64,000 nucleotides of DNA from Oxytricha trifallax (GCA_000711775.1 ARYC01002456.1:1-64000); one strand, 5' to 3'; positions 10,864 through 23,569 are shown, numbered from the stretch's first letter. The notes: generated from the letters alone by a model not told the origin. Made by a program: numbers and translations.

Positions 10864-13800
10864 ATGCGAAGAGCTGATTTTGGCAATGCAGGGATGGAAG
10901 TTGACAGATATGAATAATCAAGTAAAGCCACTAGAAAACGATCGTCTTTTCCAAATGAATCTAGTGATGCAACCAAGAATATAATTTCATAAAATTTATA
11001 TATCCAGGTTTTAATAATATGCAAATTATTTGGCAACATAATAAAGCTATAATTATAGCTTAAAGAGCTAGGGAGATAAGCCTTCGAAAGACTATGGACT
11101 TAGCTAATTTGCTAATAATTAACAAATTGCAGCAAAAACTAAGAGAAGAGGGAACAAAGACGCTTAAGAGAAAGGCCATTAACAACAGGTAAAGCAAATT
11201 TTTCATTTTTTCTTACTAGTTCTGGGAAATATTTATTGTAAAAACTAAAATTGACAATTACGATGAATTTAAACTTGCTTTTTATAGACAATTGGAAATT
11301 AAATGAAAAGAGAGAAATTGAAAAGGTTAAAGGTTAAGTTAAGAAAAATTGATACGGCTTGCACCTTTTTTGGATTTTTAGGAGTTTTCTTATAAATTTT
11401 AGAGGTAATTTTTCAATATCAAAATAACTTAATTTACTAGATTGAGATCTAATTTGGGAATTAATAATCGAATACTAAATCTGAGATGAATAAAAAATAC
11501 ACCAAAAATTTAATAAAAAATTATTTATTAAAATTTTCATGAATGCTTCAAATTAAGCATTAAGAATCATCACTTCACTTTCGACTGCTTTATTAGGTAA
11601 ATTTTATTTAACAAATATTCTCATCCAAAAATTGTAGTATTTCTAAATACATACTTTTACTACAAGCAGTATTCTTATAAGCGCTTGAAAGGCTTCTAAA
11701 TATCTCTGGGTGAGACTTTCTCTAGAAGTAGGGAGTACAAATTAATGATTTTAACAAACATCGTGAATCTATTTCATTGCCCACCATTCTATGATTATGG
11801 ATTCCTTTAAAAGACCACCTATCACATCTACAGATAGAATTTATCAGTCATTATCTTTTAGATTTAGTTTAAAATATCTAGATTAATTTTCAAGCGCATT
11901 TTATAAAGTATTTTTTGTTTGAAAATCTCAAATATCATGATCCTAAGATTCTATCTGATTGTCAGATTAATTACAAACCTTTCTTAGTGGACAGACATTC
12001 ACTCTGAAGAATGTTGTGAAAGAGAGGGGTTTGAGGCAAATCTGTAATTTGCAATAAAAAGCTTGCTTAAAGAGAAACCTTTTCAAATGCTTGCAATCAA
12101 TTTCTTTATAAGTATTTTGGCATTTGGATTTTCTGTTAGATCTTTTGAAAGGTAAACTTGCATAATTTTGTCATTCTCTTTAATAGGGCTTATTATGAAG
12201 ATTAAGAATTTAAGGAGATTAACGACAATTCTGTGCCATACTAAAATTATAACTATATTTGGAATAGCTTCTGGTTAGTCGTAGTCACAATGACAACAGG
12301 TAAATTATTTATTCAGAAATGAACTTAATATCCCTATAGTTGGTTTTGGAGATTTTTACCCAGTTACCGATGGCGGAAGACTAGTGATTATAATAGCTTG
12401 TTTTTGGGGAATATTTATGGTATCTCAATTTGTTTATACTTTGCAAGTTCGCTCAGAATTTACTCTAGCAGAACAAAAAGCTTTTGAACTGCTTAGAAGA
12501 TTAATTCAAAAACAAGAACTTAAAAAAGAAGCTGCTGCACTTATTATTGCGTGGTGGAGAGCTAGAAAATTCAGGAAGCTTCATCAAAAGAAGACAATTC
12601 ATACATCTGACCTTACTAAGTACGCTACTTTTATTGGTAAATAAAAGAAAGCACCCAAATCAATGATGAATATAATCAACTTTGCTCAGGATGTTTTTGT
12701 CAAGAGAATCAATCAGTTTTAAAAAGAAAGATAGCGAATTTAAAAATAAGGAATACCGCTTAGCGAAAATTTATAGAAAATTAACAAGCTTATTGAGAAT
12801 CATTTGAAAGAACTAAACAATGCTATGATTAAATTTGTTATTTAATTATTTTTATTACTCACTTATGATGACATTTAGAGAAATGAGAAAGAATATTGAA
12901 AAACTGACTGCTGAAATAGAAAAAGACAATTTAAGTATCGATAACGTTCAAGTAAATTTACAAAATCTAGACTACGTTCTGAACAAGATAGTCTACATAA
13001 AATCTCATGCAGTCGATATGATGTTCAAAGACGCCATTGTTCTTAAGAAAGAAGAGATAGATCAAGAAACTAAAGTTAGAGGGATGCAAAGTCTTCAAAA
13101 TTTAATGACTGATGCTTTAAGTTTGATAATGAAAGATACTTAACATAAGCTGTTTGGGTTCGAGTGGGAACAGAAAGAATTTATGCACAAATCAAATTTA
13201 AATGACATGATAAGGAAACAGATGAATTTCAAAAACTAAGCTTTTGAGTCATTCAAAGTAGAATAGGAAATAAGTGGATAGTAAATGGAAAATCTATCTG
13301 CACCTCATTAGAAGATAATGAACTTTGATGAAAAGATATAAAGTCAACAAACTGATTTTTAATAATTACACTCACCTAACAACCCATTTTAGTTTGATCA
13401 ATAGCTTACAAAATAAAATATAAACAATAATACTCCACAACTTTAAGGCTTAATTTCACCAAGTTAAAACATTTTAATTTGCTTATAAATACAAAAACTT
13501 CTTATATTAAAAATGTGAGACTATATAAAACGACTCACTGTTAGCCTCTGAAGAACTCAAAGAAACTCCTTCAAATCATTAGCATATGCCTATAAGTAAT
13601 TTAACACCAGTTAAGAGCATTAACTTTGAATCACCATATGAAATCAGGTAGAAAGAGGATCCTGTTGAAATGATATTGGAATTAATTATTTTCCACTATA
13701 TTTACATTTTTAAGTTTTACTCGTATTACTCATATTGGATAGTAATTCTTCAAATCAGAATAAGCTTAAAAACAAAAAGCTCCACCTAATCAAATCAGAA

Positions 13801-14989
13801 ATTGATGAAATAAAGAATAAATAGAACAAAATCAGCCCGATTTTAGATAATTAAGATGTTCTACCAGTTTAAATATAGTATTTTTTATTTAAGTTTAGCC
13901 ACCTCAAATTATTCACGATAATAATCCCTGGGGAAGCCTAAGAAATTCAACTTACGATCAATACGTCGTAAATCAGAACCAACTAAATATAATACAAGAA
14001 AACGAAATGTCAGGTTCTAGAAAGAAATCCTCGATTGAGCAAGGAGTTTTCAATGATATGTTGAGAAATATAAATAGTGATAAAATTTAGAGTAAATCAA
14101 GATAAAACGAAATTGATTAGCAAAAGATTGCAAGGAAAGACACTCCAATAATTACGTTTTTATAATCATTTTTATAATTAAACTTATATATTACTAGAAA
14201 TTTAATGCTATTTTTAAAATAACAAGTATCATTCAAGAAGCGTTGAGAATGTCGATTAAGATTTCATCAGAGGGAAAAGGCAATAACAGCACTTTTAATA
14301 ATAATTAGTTCCAAACTTAATCAGAAAATTCTACTGTTTTCTCATTTATGAACAAATTTATCTCAAATTTTCCATATTAAAAATACAGAGATAAATTAGA
14401 AATAAAAACATATCCTAATTATTACAATAAATTTCTCAGGGAATAAGACAGATAACCAAGTCGACATTTTTCAAACTAAAGAAAAAACAAAAGAATAGTA
14501 ATAATATTTATTGTCTCAAAAATAGAAAAATCCAATAAAATAATCAACTCTGCAAGCTGTTTAAAATAGTAAAATTAATATCTTCATGAGCAATCAATTG
14601 TATTTTATTTTTCAAATCAAATAAATTAATTGGTAAAATTAATAGACAAATTCTATTTGTAAATGGATTATATATATAAAATAATTTAAAAAAAAGCATT
14701 TAATCAATTAGAAGTTGAAGAAGAAAAAGAAGTTACTATGATTAAAGAGAGGTTGCAGAAAACAGGACAGTGGATGACTCAAAACCTCCCCTCGTTTTTC
14801 GATGAAGCAATGATTAACATGGTCAAAAGAAATTAATATAACTATTTTAAATTTTGCAATTAAAACAAATTTACTTTAAAATTAATATAAAGAAATAATT
14901 AAATAATTTTAGCGTTTCTTTTATTAAGAAATCAATAGTACTCAAAAAAGCATACCTTACATAAAAATTAAACTATCAGAAATATTTGA
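10864..14989 (+). CDS. potassium channel, SK-like (calmodulin-regulated type layout)
   Basis: Membrane K+ channel. N terminus MRRADFGNAGMEVDRYEQSS is joined by an IES with pointer TATAATT (10980/11048) to AQRAREISLRKTMDLANLL. Hydrophobic S1 (ACTFFGFLGVFLQILE near 11350), further segments, S5 (PFQMLAINFFISILAFGF near 12090), pore loop WNSFWLVVVTMTT split by an intron from the selectivity filter VGFGDFYPVT (GFGD rather than GYGD), then S6 (LVIIIACFWGIFMVSQFVY). After S6 comes a basic helical region (LLRRLIQKQELKKEAAALII, then AWWRARKFRKL) like the calmodulin-binding region of SK channels. A 40 bp IES with pointer TATGAT (12824/12864) precedes a coiled coil (MTFREMRKNIEKLTAEIEKD). The rest is a long Q/N-rich tail with several introns or IESs. 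TGA 14987-14989 closes the last frame; the end is uncertain. Confidence 0.82.
12824..12863 (+). other. 40 bp IES, pointer TATGAT
   Basis: TATGAT at 12824-12829 and 12864-12869. Excision changes LNNAM-then-stop-prone sequence into LNNAMMTFREMRKNIEKL, continuing the coiled coil of the channel. No GT-AG intron fits. Confidence 0.8.
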
Positions 14990-15372
14990 ATATCATATAC
15001 ATATATTTTGATTTTATTATTGAAGTTAATTTCGATATATCATCTGTTTAATCTCATAAAAATAAAGTAATTGATTCCTAGATAACTAATTATTTTACTT
15101 TTAATTATTAATAGCTTTCTAAAATATATACATGCATATAAATATTGTGGATCTTAAACTTAAAATTAATAAAAGGTTTGATGAATAAATATAGAATTTA
15201 ATATTTAAATTATGAATTAAGTTTAAACTGAATGAATAGAGTTACGTCATTAAACGTTTTAAAATACTTTTTCTTAATTATTGTAATCAACCCTCATTTG
15301 ATATAATACTTTACTTTTATTAAATATCTAAACTAATTCTATTCAATATAACTATGTTACTTGAAAATAACC
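14990..15372. other. AT-rich spacer
   Basis: About 380 bases, extremely AT-rich; nothing recognisable. It separates two convergent transcription units. Confidence 0.5.
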
Positions 15373-15786
15373 TCATTGAGTGGGTTGCTGTGTTTGGAAT
15401 AGCTCATCCTCGATTTATTGAAATAGTTGAATTTTTTCAATTTAATTAGAATCATGAATAAAATCCTAATCTTAGTTCCCTTAAAAACTATCTTGCTATG
15501 GTGACTGGAAATGTTTCATGTATTTTCCTTCATCTCCTACAAATAAAATAAGTAACTTTTTAATATTGAGGATATGGCATGGTTACAGTAAATTTAATAT
15601 TTATTATCAAGATATGAAATTATTTAAAAGAGCCCTTTCTCAATAGAATTGATAGTGGGTTGAAAATATTAATATAAATAGCTTACTTATGGTGTTTGGT
15701 GAAATAGTCTTCTCCCGAGTGGTGCCGCTGTTCACACCCTCTTAAATTAAGGATTTTTTAGGAATAGACAGATGCTAGTCAGTCAT
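15373..15786 (-). CDS. small Q-rich protein, about 87 aa, one intron
   Basis: Two exons on the minus strand. Exon 1 reads MTDQHLSIPKKSLIQEGVN then SGTTREKTISPNTI; a GT-AG intron (15537-15686, 150 bp, GTAAGC...TTTGTAG) joins it to RDEGKYMKHFQSPQQDSFQ and on to LFQTQQPTQ before TGA 15373-15375. The plus strand across the same region is also open for 70 codons but lacks a partner exon, so I take the minus strand. No family recognised. Hydrophilic, no membrane segment. Confidence 0.6.
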
Positions 15787-16236
15787 TTTCCTGAATTTAC
15801 TCAGAGGGGGTTTTTAGAAGAGAGGATTATAATTTCTATTTTGTGAGATTTGTTAGTTATTCATTTTTATTCTCTCTTTTAATTATAAGTTTAGGAAATT
15901 CCTCCCTAATTAAATAATGAAAAAATATGAAAATTTAACAAATTTTGTACTGTTTTTAATTCTTATGGGTAATTTATTGTAAATTATCTAGAGATACATT
16001 TAAGCTTAAAGCTTGAGATTTTACTGAAAGAAAATGACTTTAATCAATATAATATAAATGAAAAAAAGAATTTTTATAGTAGTTAAATGGTAAACATTTA
16101 TAAATAAAATATTAGTGCTTTCTTAAAAGTTAATAATATATAATTTTGAAATATATATTATTTATTTTCATTCTTCTCATTAATTAATAATTCTAATTGT
16201 ACTCTCCATTTTATAATTAGATTAACATAAAAGAGT
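15787..16236. other. AT-rich spacer
   Basis: About 450 bases of AT-rich sequence with nothing supported. Confidence 0.45.
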
Positions 16237-17866
16237 TCAACATTTTTAAACTAAAAATGTTAATCTTTTAAAAAAGCCAAATCTAAGATTATAAAAATGA
16301 AAATTTAAATATACAAACAAAAATAAATATAATTAAACAAACTAAAGATTTTTTAATATAATTATATTTTTCTCTTGATTTCTGGAAAGAGGGATAAAAT
16401 CTAAAGTTTGAACTTGTTGTATGCTACTATCACAATTATTTATTGGGGACAGTTAATTAGATACTCCTGCATTATTGATAGTCATATTATCATTAACCTC
16501 TGAAGTGCAAAAACTGCTTGTATTTTCTGATGATATTTGCTGTGATGACTCTTAGCCTCATTATATATATATATTGAAATTATTTTGACATTTCTTTTTC
16601 ATTATAAACTAACTTAAATCTAAACAATGCCTTAATCATAGGTCGATTTTAAATCAAAAGATTTGAAAACAGGTTTTAGGGGTTCTAGTTAAAGAGATAC
16701 TTAGTGACTACTTTTTCGATACTAATTTGAATTTTCTGGACCTATTTCATTATCATATGTTGAAATGAATAAGCTTAAATCAGCTTCAAGTATTAACTGT
16801 TTTTACAAAAGCAAATAATTAATTGCAATGAGACTAATTAGAGTTAATTTAAGTGGTAATCCATGAAATTACAGTCTTAAAAGCAAATAAATCCAAAAAG
16901 ATACCACGAATATCAAATAGATTGCTAATAAACACAGTTTTAATAATTTATAGAGCCCGCATAATTTAAATATTACGGGGCTTTCGGATTTCAGAATCAT
17001 TTACATGAAATCAACTCTGAACTTCTTACGAGTCTTATCGCTACTTTTTAGATTTTTTCCTATTTCTTTTGTAGTAGTAACTACTAAATTGATTTGTGAA
17101 GAATTGTCTTGTAGCTGCTTTCTTCTTTTCCCGTCTTATCACTATAAAATGTTGAGCATCATCTCAATATTGCTCTCTATTACCTAGAAATTCAGATATA
17201 TGTTATGTAGCTCAGTAATTGGACCGAAACGAAGGCCTTTATGCTCTGCATATGTGTTTTTTAGCTGGAAGGTTGAACTTTCCTATTATAGTCTTATGCG
17301 ATAGGCTTACTTGAAAATTCTTTATCAAGAATTTAATTTTTAGAAACCCTATTAAAAAGCCTCAAGTAGTATTCATAATCCTTCATGAAAAGAGGAACTT
17401 TTTATTTAATAATTTTCTTCAATATCATTCAATTGAAATTTAAAAAATAACATAAACTTGTTTTGAAAAATATTGCCTTTCTATTTTATATTTATGATTA
17501 ATGTCTCCATAATTAGGTTGGTTTAATTGTTTAGTGAATATATTCTTACTTGATTTTGAAATACTACTTCTTCGCCTAGGTAGCCCCAAGTATCCTCTCA
17601 TTCTATCTCTGAAATCAATTATGTTCCTAGTTTTTTCATATTATTTTAATGCAGGCATTATTTTATGCTCATCTCTGAATAATGTTCCTATAGTAGAAAT
17701 TTAGAAAATATTTATTAATTTTTAGTGAGATCAACTAGCTACTTTTTTATAATTTAATTAATCAATAAATATCATTTGACTTTTTCAATAAAACTTTCAA
17801 TTTTTTATTGTAATTTGTGAATCTACGTGAGTAAGATCCTTGCGAAGGATTATAAAAACTATTCAT
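16237..17866 (-). CDS. unidentified protein, multi-segment minus-strand gene
   Basis: Coding-like segments in a row on the minus strand. Start MNSFYNPSQGSYSRRFTNYN at 17866; then TLFRDEHKIMPALKQYEKTR with RRRSSISKSSKN; EHKGLRFGPITELHNIYLNF; DKTGKEESSYKTILHKSI; a hydrophobic piece (NLFDIRGIFLDLFAFKTVIS); EADLSLFISTYDNEIGPE; and an S/N-rich tail ending ...LDFIPLSRNQEK. The segments are in different frames separated by AT-rich stretches, so introns and IESs remain to be placed; I did not match all pointers. No domain recognised. The TGA at 16237 simply closes the last open frame; the true end may be slightly upstream. Confidence 0.5.
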
Positions 17867-18779
17867 TTTAAAATAAATAATATTATGATTTAATTATTTT
17901 AATTATAAAGGATATAGATAGCTTTAATTTCAAGAAAATAAATTAAAATTTTTACTTTTCATTAGCTAAGCCTCTTCCAGCAATATAAATTCTTGATCAA
18001 GCAGTTAATGGAACAAATATAGCAAGCGTGCGGATTGATCCTTAATTTTGTAGAACGCTAACATTTAATGATTATTTTTTACTTAAAAAAATTAACTTAG
18101 TAAAACCATTATTATATTAAATATTTAAGGGCTGTTTTGTTGAGATGTCATATTTAGAGTGACTTTAAAGAAGTTAGAATCAAATTTGACTATTTATTAA
18201 CAAACAGTTAGTTAGAAGTAAAATATTAAAATATTTATTAGCTATAAAAGATTATTTTGAATGTATGTTTTTTACTAAAAATGCTATAATTGAGTAATTT
18301 ATTTATCATAAAATGTATAAAATTTTCACAAAATGTTAAATTGATTGACTATTTAAATAATATTACAATACTAACAAAATAACTGATTGATAACTAAAAC
18401 ATATAATTTATTCAGGCACTTCTATTAATTGATGATTTAGCTTTGCACATAAAACACTTCATTCATTAATAATAGACAATTATTTTATATTAAACTAGTA
18501 TTATATTAATTTCATATTTGATACAACTTATTTATATCCACAATTTCATGTTCGCATTCAAATTAAAAATATTTAATGTGTCTGATAAAAATTTCAATAA
18601 GCTAATTGATATTAAACAAAAATAATTAAGGTTTTTATATATTTTTTTTCATGAATTTTTTCCATTTATATGTTAAATTGAAAATATTTTACAATGTAAA
18701 TTAATTTTATATCCCATTTTTCTTAATAAAGTTAAATGAAGATGGGAATTTATTGATAATAATATAATATTAAATAAAA
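17867..18779. other. AT-rich spacer, about 0.9 kb
   Basis: Very AT-rich, no frame with coding composition on either strand. It lies between two divergent genes and must contain both promoters; no motif was recognised. Confidence 0.55.
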
Positions 18780-19390
18780 ATGACAAGCTTCAAGCCAAAC
18801 CCATTGAGCGTACTCGGAAGACTTAGCTACGGTACTCACCTCTTATTCTACCCACTTGCTGGAGCTGCCTACTATTTAAATAAATATTTAATATATATCA
18901 CAATGATCTTCATGGCAAATTACAGTTTTAAAAGGATTTAGAAAGCAAGATTTATAAAATAAATCAATGAAATATTTCGTTATTGGCCCAGAGATGAAGA
19001 GAAGAAACGACGCAGCTGAGTAACAGGAATGGGATAACATGCCAAAAGCACACAAGGTTGACCCAGATCTTTTCAATCCATTCTCTCCAATCCCCTATCA
19101 CAACAACCAAGAGCTAAAGTACGCCTTCGCTCACGTCAACATGCACAACTACGTTAATGCCAACCACTTTAACGCAAAGGAGTATGTCTGGAAAAACTAT
19201 CACACATTATAATGTAGTTATGTTTAATAAGGAAGGGATATTGGGGCAATCTAATAGAATGTAAATACTAAAGTATATTATTTATATTTAAAATCACAAC
19301 TCATACGATCACAGCAACAAGAACGAGTACATGTACAACTGGACTAGCACACACTCACCAAAGGATCAACACGAAAAAAAACACCACTGA
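18780..19390 (+). CDS. small basic/aromatic protein, possibly mitochondrial, two clear IESs
   Basis: After removing two IESs the frame is continuous: MTSFKPNPLSVLGRLSYGTH, one short hydrophobic stretch (LLFYPLAGAAYYL), then KYFVIGPEMKRRNDAAEQQE, and a Tyr/His/Asn-rich tail (MHNYVNANHFNAKEYVWKNY then HNSYDHSNKNEYMYNW) to TGA 19388-19390. Pointers: AAATATTT (18882/18970, 88 bp) and TCACA (19200/19294, 94 bp). GC-richer codon use suggests strong expression. The N terminus with a single hydrophobic segment and the high aromatic content would suit a subunit of a mitochondrial inner-membrane complex, but this is inference; no family was recognised. Confidence 0.72.
18882..18969 (+). other. 88 bp IES, pointer AAATATTT
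   Basis: AAATATTT at 18882-18889 and 18970-18977. Excision joins YYLNKY to FVIGPEMKRRN in frame; without it the frame meets a TGA. Insert is much more AT-rich than the flanking coding sequence. Confidence 0.88.
19200..19293 (+). other. 94 bp IES, pointer TCACA
   Basis: TCACA at 19200-19204 and 19294-19298. Excision gives YVWKNYHNSYDHSNK, keeping the Tyr/His/Asn-rich composition. Insert contains stops and is AT-rich. Confidence 0.8.
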
Positions 19391-19967
19391 ACAATTCAAG
19401 TGTGACTTGTTAAAGGCATCAAGCATACGGTTCTTTGCGAGTGAAATCGGACAAGATCATAAAATTATAAATGCCAAAATTATTTCAATTTGCACTCTTA
19501 TAAGAATACTTCAATATAGAATTTCATAAAATATTAATATTTTCTTTACAATTTTTTAGATATGTTATCCTATAGAACCCGTGAAGACCAATCTTATTTA
19601 ACCGTAATAAATTAAATCTAAAATTTGTCAGTCAAACGGAATTTATGGTAAATGTGTTTGTAAAAATGATTTGGCATTTATTTGTTAACTGAGTTTATTA
19701 TAAAAATTGTTATTCGTTTAATTTTTCAAATAAAGCCTTTTAATATATATCTTAAACTGAGTTAATGAAGAATGCTGGTTAATTTAACAAATCACATAAA
19801 TCATAATTTTCATTCTCTTTACAAATCTATAACTATTTTAATACAATTGTAAACTTCAAAATATCATAGTAGCTTTTATCTTCTTTCCAAACTTCGAGGG
19901 TAGCATTTGATAAATCTCAGTACTGAAGTTATTTATAAGGAATAATTTATACTAGGTTATCAGCGCT
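19391..19967. other. AT-rich spacer before the tRNA gene
   Basis: About 580 bases of AT-rich sequence between a protein gene and tRNA-Glu; no feature recognised. Confidence 0.5.
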
Positions 19968-20040
19968 TCCTCGATAGTCTAGTTGGCTAGGATACACGGC
20001 TCTCACCCGTGAGACCCGGGTTCAATTCCCGGTCGAGGAG
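19968..20040 (+). tRNA. tRNA-Glu (anticodon CUC)
   Basis: Folds as a full cloverleaf: acceptor TCCTCGA pairs with TCGAGGA and leaves a G discriminator; D-arm region AGTCTAGTTGGCTAGGAT; anticodon stem CACGG/CCGTG with loop CTCTCAC (anticodon CTC, reading GAG); T-stem CCGGG/CCCGG with loop TTCAATT. No intron; 3' CCA not encoded. A T-run (TTTTTT, 20044-20049) follows at once, as for RNA polymerase III termination. It is not one of the reassigned-Gln (UAA/UAG) tRNAs. Confidence 0.95.
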
Positions 20041-20052
20041 TAATTTTTTCTC
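20041..20052 (+). terminator. T-run, probable Pol III terminator of the tRNA
   Basis: TAATTTTTTCTC directly follows the tRNA 3' end; six T in a row is a typical Pol III stop. Confidence 0.65.
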
Positions 20053-20238
20053 ACATCAATTTTTTTCTATTGAGCACTATATAAATCAATCCTTTAATCA
20101 TTAATAACTTGAACTAACATCTCTCTTGATTTTTCTATCTTCTACTTAATGAAAATGAACATAAAAATAACGAAACAATGGATTGAAATGAAAAATATAT
20201 ACTTTTAGAATTTATTTGGCTCAACTATACTTATAGAA

Positions 20239-22016
20239 TCATTATAATAAAAGAGTGGATCTGTTACTTGCCCTTACTATATGTTTTTCCTTTTAGATGT
20301 AGGGATTTTGGTTTATCCAAGGCAATGGGTTCGTAATGGGATTATACTTATCAGGATCAATTGAATTTTCTTTTGTTTCAATAATGTGTGCCTTAATTTC
20401 GTTTCTCATAGGTGATTAAAACTAAGGTTTTTTATGGAAAATTATAAATTCACTTATTATAGTTGTTGTAAGGCAAGATAACTTTCATACTTTGACTAGC
20501 TCCTAAAGTTCTATGCATCTAATTTTATTCACCTCCTTCTTAGTTAGTATTTGATGTATTTTATCGTGTTGTACTTAAAATCTGAGTTGCTCCTCTCTTC
20601 AAAGGAGAAGTGCCAACTGTATTGAGATTATGAATTCCTGGAATCATAGCTTCAAGCATGTTGACTTCTCCGGATTTATAATTATGCAAATCCAACCTGT
20701 TCATTCTCTTCTCCTAGTCAGTCATAGTTCCATATTTATGTTTCTGCAAATCCATGATTTTCATCTAGTGATCTAAAGTGTCTTTGTATATTTTCCTGCG
20801 GTCTCTGTCTTAATCCTTAAGAGTTCTCTCAAACTATCTATAATCTGACTCGTCTTTATGTCTATCTTCAATTACTCTTTTCATATCAGTCCTATCTTAG
20901 TTGACTTTATTAAGCTATTAATCCATGAGCTATCGGTTTGTGTGATGCATATCTCTCAGGCCTTACATACGAATGTCTTTCTCAAATTTTTCTTTTTGGT
21001 CTTGCCATTACTTATATTTATTCTCATTCGTCTGCTCAATTAGGTCCTGTTTACTTTGCTTATTAACTTCTCCTTTCAAAACATGATCGATGTGTTGATT
21101 CATTCTTCTTTGCATATCGTTTTCGAAATCTTTGAAAAATCTGCGATATTAGTCCTCTCTCTAGATCTCTTTTTGAGAATTCTGTTCGCATAGCTACTAC
21201 CATTCTTTACGATTTCTTTCAAGTAACTGCCTTTCTTAATCTGTCATAACGTTATTATATTTTAAAGCAATATCCATTTCTAGTTTTAACTTATTTAGAT
21301 TAAACGGTGTTATTATTGTATGTTAATGCTTATACAAAGGATGCAATACTTCAATTAATGAATATAACTTCTCTTTGCTTTCCATGTTTCTCATTTTTTC
21401 AATCTCCAAATCTCTCTTGACTCTATCTTATCTATTTCTCTCCTCCTCAATTTCCATCCCTCTATCAAGCTTCTTTTTGGAATCATTTTCATCAATATTT
21501 TTCTAGTACTAGTTTTTTAGATAGCTCTGATAATTTCTATCCTCAACTGTTTTTTATGAATTCAGTTACTATAGTACCTTGTCTTTTTGAACCATTAAGT
21601 CATATTCATGCTTTTTCAAAGTTTAATCTTGCATTTTTTATTGAAGTTTTTCTAGGCGTTATTGATCCAGAAATTGCTAATATTCTCCTCTTTCTCTTCG
21701 CTTTAAATAATTATATAAAACTACATTTATTCATACAAGATTTCAAAGGGTGTAATTTTTGTAAATTAAAAATGATTCTATTTTTACATAAAAAATGCTG
21801 TTTGTCTTTCTTCTCTTATTCAACAATCTAATGTCTAGCAGTCATATGCTTAACCATGGCTCCCCACTCATCGAATTTTCCTTCTCTGTCTGCTGGATAG
21901 TAATGCCCTCCTTTTTATTCATACTCAGCAATTTTGTCATGCTTGGTCTCAAAGTCACCCTCCTTTTTGTGGCCATAAGCCCTGGATTTCAAAGTATCGT
22001 TGATTCCCCACTCCAT
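20239..22016 (-). CDS. charged coiled-coil protein, probably structural
   Basis: Starts MEWGINDTLKSRAYGHKKEG then DEWGAMVKHMTARHQIVEQE. The middle is long, charged and helical (ENDMQRRMNQHIDHVLKGEV, EQTNENKYKQWQDQKEKFEK, and several KKRSREDQYRRF-type stretches), consistent with an extended coiled coil. The C-terminal part reads LDLHNYKSGEVNMLEAMIPG, then MRNEIKAHIIETKENSIDPD and NPITNPLPWINQNPYI, ending at TGA 20239-20241. At least two interruptions are needed: one around 21690-21790 (AT-rich) and one around 20405-20460 (contains a TGA). Many ciliate cytoskeletal proteins look like this; no family assigned. The long plus-strand open frames over this gene are shadows. Confidence 0.68.
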
Positions 22017-22253
22017 TAATTTATTTATAAATTAGGTTTTATATATAAAATTAGTGCAGCTGATAATTAATGAATAATTTATAAATAATTAAGAGTCAAA
22101 TTTATTGGTTTTATTGGTTAATTTTAATTTCAAAGTTAATTTATATATTTGATCATACTACTATTGGAGTGGGAATATAAACTATACAAAATGTCTGGCT
22201 CTCTAAATAAAAATCTAGAGATAAGTTCTTATAAAGTTGAAGCTAAAAATTGC

Positions 22254-23345
22254 TCAACAACAACTCTTTTTATTTTTCTTTCCATGCTTTTTATTGTTAT
22301 TTAAAGCGAACTTTTTCGTGGCAGCTCCATCTGTGATTTTTTAAGGTCTATAAATAGAGATAAGCGATGACAATTTTACTTACAAAATAGATTGGTCTGC
22401 AGACATTACTTGCTTCAATATAATTCAAAAAAGAATACCATAAAATGGGATAAATCAGTATTTATTATTTTAATTATATAAATTTGATCAATAGCTATTG
22501 AGCAATTCTATTGAAAGCAATTTCTACATTTAATCCATCCATTGCCGATGTCTCATCATAGGGGATATTGTTATTTTTTCTCAGCCATTCTTCAACTTTA
22601 GGAACAGGAACCTATCAGATTTAATTAATAACGAATAATTTAATGAATCTGATTCAATTGCTTTTATGAATTTGAGCTTACCTTTCTTTCATTTGGTTTA
22701 TCAACTTTATTACCAAACACAAAAAATGGGAAATTATCTGGGTCCTTAGGATTGGCTTTCACCAAGAAATCTTGCTTCCAAATTGTTAAGTTTTCAAAAC
22801 TGCGTTGATTGGTAATATCATAGACTAATACACATGCTTCGGCTCCTCTATAAAACGCCACTCCTAAACTTTTAAATAAAAATTTTACGAAGTAAAATCA
22901 AAATTAGTAATGAATAAACTTTGATATCTCTCTTATCCAGCAGTATCCCATATTTGTAGCGTGACTGACTTTAATTCATCTCCCTCCATTATTTCTAACT
23001 TTTTGCTATGAAAATCTGCTCCAATAGTGGGCTTATATACCTGAGAGATACTCTTGCGAATGTAACTAAAGTTTAAAACTTAGTAAAATGCTATTGATAA
23101 TATAAAATTAAGTATGATGTCAGAAAATATGCAATTTCTTGTCTCAACCAAAATAGTATGTATAAACCAATGTTATTTGTTTTTAGCTTACTTTTAGATA
23201 ATTGATGTCTTTCCTACTCTATATTGAATCGTTAAGATTTTATTCTAGATAATTATTTAACTTACGCGCAATCACCTAGAATGATAATTTTGAAAATGTG
23301 ATTCTTTCTTAGCCCCACTTACTGTGAAGTTGCCTTTGGTTCCAT
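22254..23345 (-). CDS. Rab7-like small GTPase
   Basis: Late-endosome/phagosome traffic GTPase by homology. Motifs in order: P-loop GDCAVGKTSII (split by an intron whose acceptor restores A-V-G-K-T), switch region [33 protein letters not shown] (Rab7-typical), [11 protein letters not shown] (NKxD), [17 protein letters not shown] (SA-x motif) and a basic C-terminus ending KKNKKSCC, a double-Cys prenylation signal, just before TGA. Interruptions: GT-AG introns at the P-loop, after TSIIQ and after NERK; IESs with pointers TAAACTTT (22865/22915, 50 bp) and TCAATA (22415/22488, 73 bp); and one more intron before [14 protein letters not shown]. Start ATG 23345. The repaired reading has no missing key residue. 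Confidence 0.9.
22415..22487 (-). other. 73 bp IES in the Rab7-like gene, pointer TCAATA
   Basis: TCAATA at 22415-22420 and 22488-22493. Excision joins FNRIAQQLLKQ to VMSADQSIL in frame. Confidence 0.75.
22865..22914 (-). other. 50 bp IES in the Rab7-like gene, pointer TAAACTTT
   Basis: TAAACTTT at 22865-22872 and 22915-22922 (plus strand). Excision joins [14 protein letters not shown] exactly as in Rab7; the insert lacks intron borders. Confidence 0.85.
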
Positions 23346-23569
23346 TATAGCAAATTAATTATAATTTATATTATTTTATTAGTCTATAATATTGAATGGG
23401 TCTATTTATTTCATTTTATTATATCATGAAAATCTTATTCTATGAATTCAAAATCCCCCCCCATATATTTGTTTAAAATTTAATATAAATAAAATAAATA
23501 TCTCTAAAACTACTAAAACAAAGATAATATTTTGTAAAAGACACATTTCAAACAAACACATAAAAAGCA

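Noticed and set aside
23450-23465. C-runs at 23455, 24118 and 31464 as regulatory elements
   Set aside because: Isolated homopolymers in spacer or near coding ends; nothing ties them to function.
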